DNA of 32,915 nucleotides from an uncultured Paracoccus sp. (GTDB lineage Bacteria; Pseudomonadota; Alphaproteobacteria; Rhodobacterales; Rhodobacteraceae): positions 1 to 32,915 of the forward strand of contig NZ_CAMEFG010000041.1 in assembly GCF_945915435.1 (NCBI RefSeq), read 5' to 3'. Shown here piece by piece: positions 32,577 to 32,915 of this stretch; position 1 is the first letter of the stretch, and each line of letters opens with the position of its first letter. The translations under genes and the position numbers were made by a program. Below the pieces are notes generated by a model, which had not been told where the DNA came from, did not search any database, and was given only the letters and a program-made list of their open reading frames with translations.

Positions 32577-32915
32577 AGCCCAACATCCTGATCCTGATGG
32601 CGGATCAACTGTCGGGGGTGCTTTTCCCCGACGGTCCCGCCGATTTCCTGCATGTGCCGAACCTGCGGCGGCTGGCCGCGCGCTCCACGCGCTTTGCCAA
32701 CGCCTATACCGGCAGCCCGCTTTGCGCGCCGGGCCGGGCCAGCTTCATGTCCGGGCAGTTGCCGCGCCGCACGCGGGTCTATGACAACGCGGCCGAGTTC
32801 GCATCCGACATCCCGACCTATGCCCATCACCTGCGCCGGGCGGGTTACCAGACCTGCCTTTCGGGCAAGATGCATTTCGTCGGCCCCGACCAGATGCACG
32901 GGTTCGAGGAGCGGC
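32573..32915 (+). CDS. betC: Choline-sulfatase, 5' part only (TTG start)
   Basis: The frame starts at TTG 32573, overlapping the choX stop as TTGA, and runs off the window after ~114 codons. It encodes KPNILILMADQLSG, a sulfatase metal-binding start, then PLCAPGRASFMSG containing the CxPxR formylglycine site (C51, P53, R55), and LSGKMHFVGPDQMHGFEER, which is typical of BetC. The enzyme hydrolyses choline-O-sulfate to choline and sulfate in the cytoplasm, feeding glycine-betaine synthesis. Full-length BetC is about 500 residues, so most lies to the right. The coupled choX suggests uptake and hydrolysis of choline esters as one unit. Confidence 0.9.
   Translation, partial: MKPNILILMADQLSGVLFPDGPADFLHVPNLRRLAARSTRFANAYTGSPLCAPGRASFMSGQLPRRTRVYDNAAEFASDIPTYAHHLRRAGYQTCLSGKMHFVGPDQMHGFEER

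Noticed and set aside
1..32915. tRNA or rRNA genes, CRISPR repeats, insertion sequences or prophage genes
   Set aside because: No cloverleaf or regularly spaced repeats were seen, and no transposase, integrase or phage proteins among the translations.

Overview
The window looks like chromosomal DNA of a high-GC alphaproteobacterium of the Rhodobacteraceae, most likely Paracoccus-like. The grounds are strongly GC-biased third codon positions, many 1-4 bp gene overlaps, a Rhodobacter-type flagellar gene set (motA, motE-like, small orphan flagellar genes, a SpoA-only FliN), glutaryl-CoA dehydrogenase beside a LysR gene, and a choX-betC pair. I see no prophage, IS element, CRISPR array, tRNA or rRNA.

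Layout. 1-4734: housekeeping genes, namely argG (3' end off the window), a divergent ilvA, a receiver-PP2C phosphatase, and a convergent THUMP-domain RNA methyltransferase. 4790-14786: a flagellar block built as two divergent operons. Leftward are fliL, a coiled-coil membrane protein, motE-like, motA, a small exported protein, flhA, fliR, flhB and a FliJ-like gene, almost all joined by ATGA or GTGA overlaps. Rightward are fliF, fliH-like, fliN and fliP. The 109-bp gap between them carries a CTAA-N7-TTAA sequence resembling a CtrA box. fliQ, fliI, fliG, fliM and the hook and filament genes are not in the window. 14780-17046: a LysR regulator divergent from gcdH (lysine/tryptophan degradation), closed by a strong hairpin terminator. 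17292-23254: an RND efflux operon with two adaptors and one permease, followed by a YiiX-like exported protein that has lost both catalytic residues. 23327-26618: a PhzF-family gene, a decayed duplicate of the recQ 3' end, recQ, and a YggT gene. 26752-31306: thioesterase, MFS permease, mepA, a phytase-like esterase protein and a queuosine-precursor transporter. 31632-32915: a choline-type binding protein and the start of betC (choline sulfatase), suggesting choline-O-sulfate use.

The most unusual segment is 31307-31540, between the queuosine-precursor transporter and choX. It holds a candidate structured RNA with its own intrinsic terminator. Inside is an 18-codon reading frame whose Shine-Dalgarno region can pair with 17 nt of the 16S rRNA 3' end, with one G-U. 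The same Shine-Dalgarno can also be locked by an 11-bp helix with a distal sequence that resembles the 16S anti-Shine-Dalgarno. I do not recognise this as a named RNA family. It is the best candidate here for an undescribed system.
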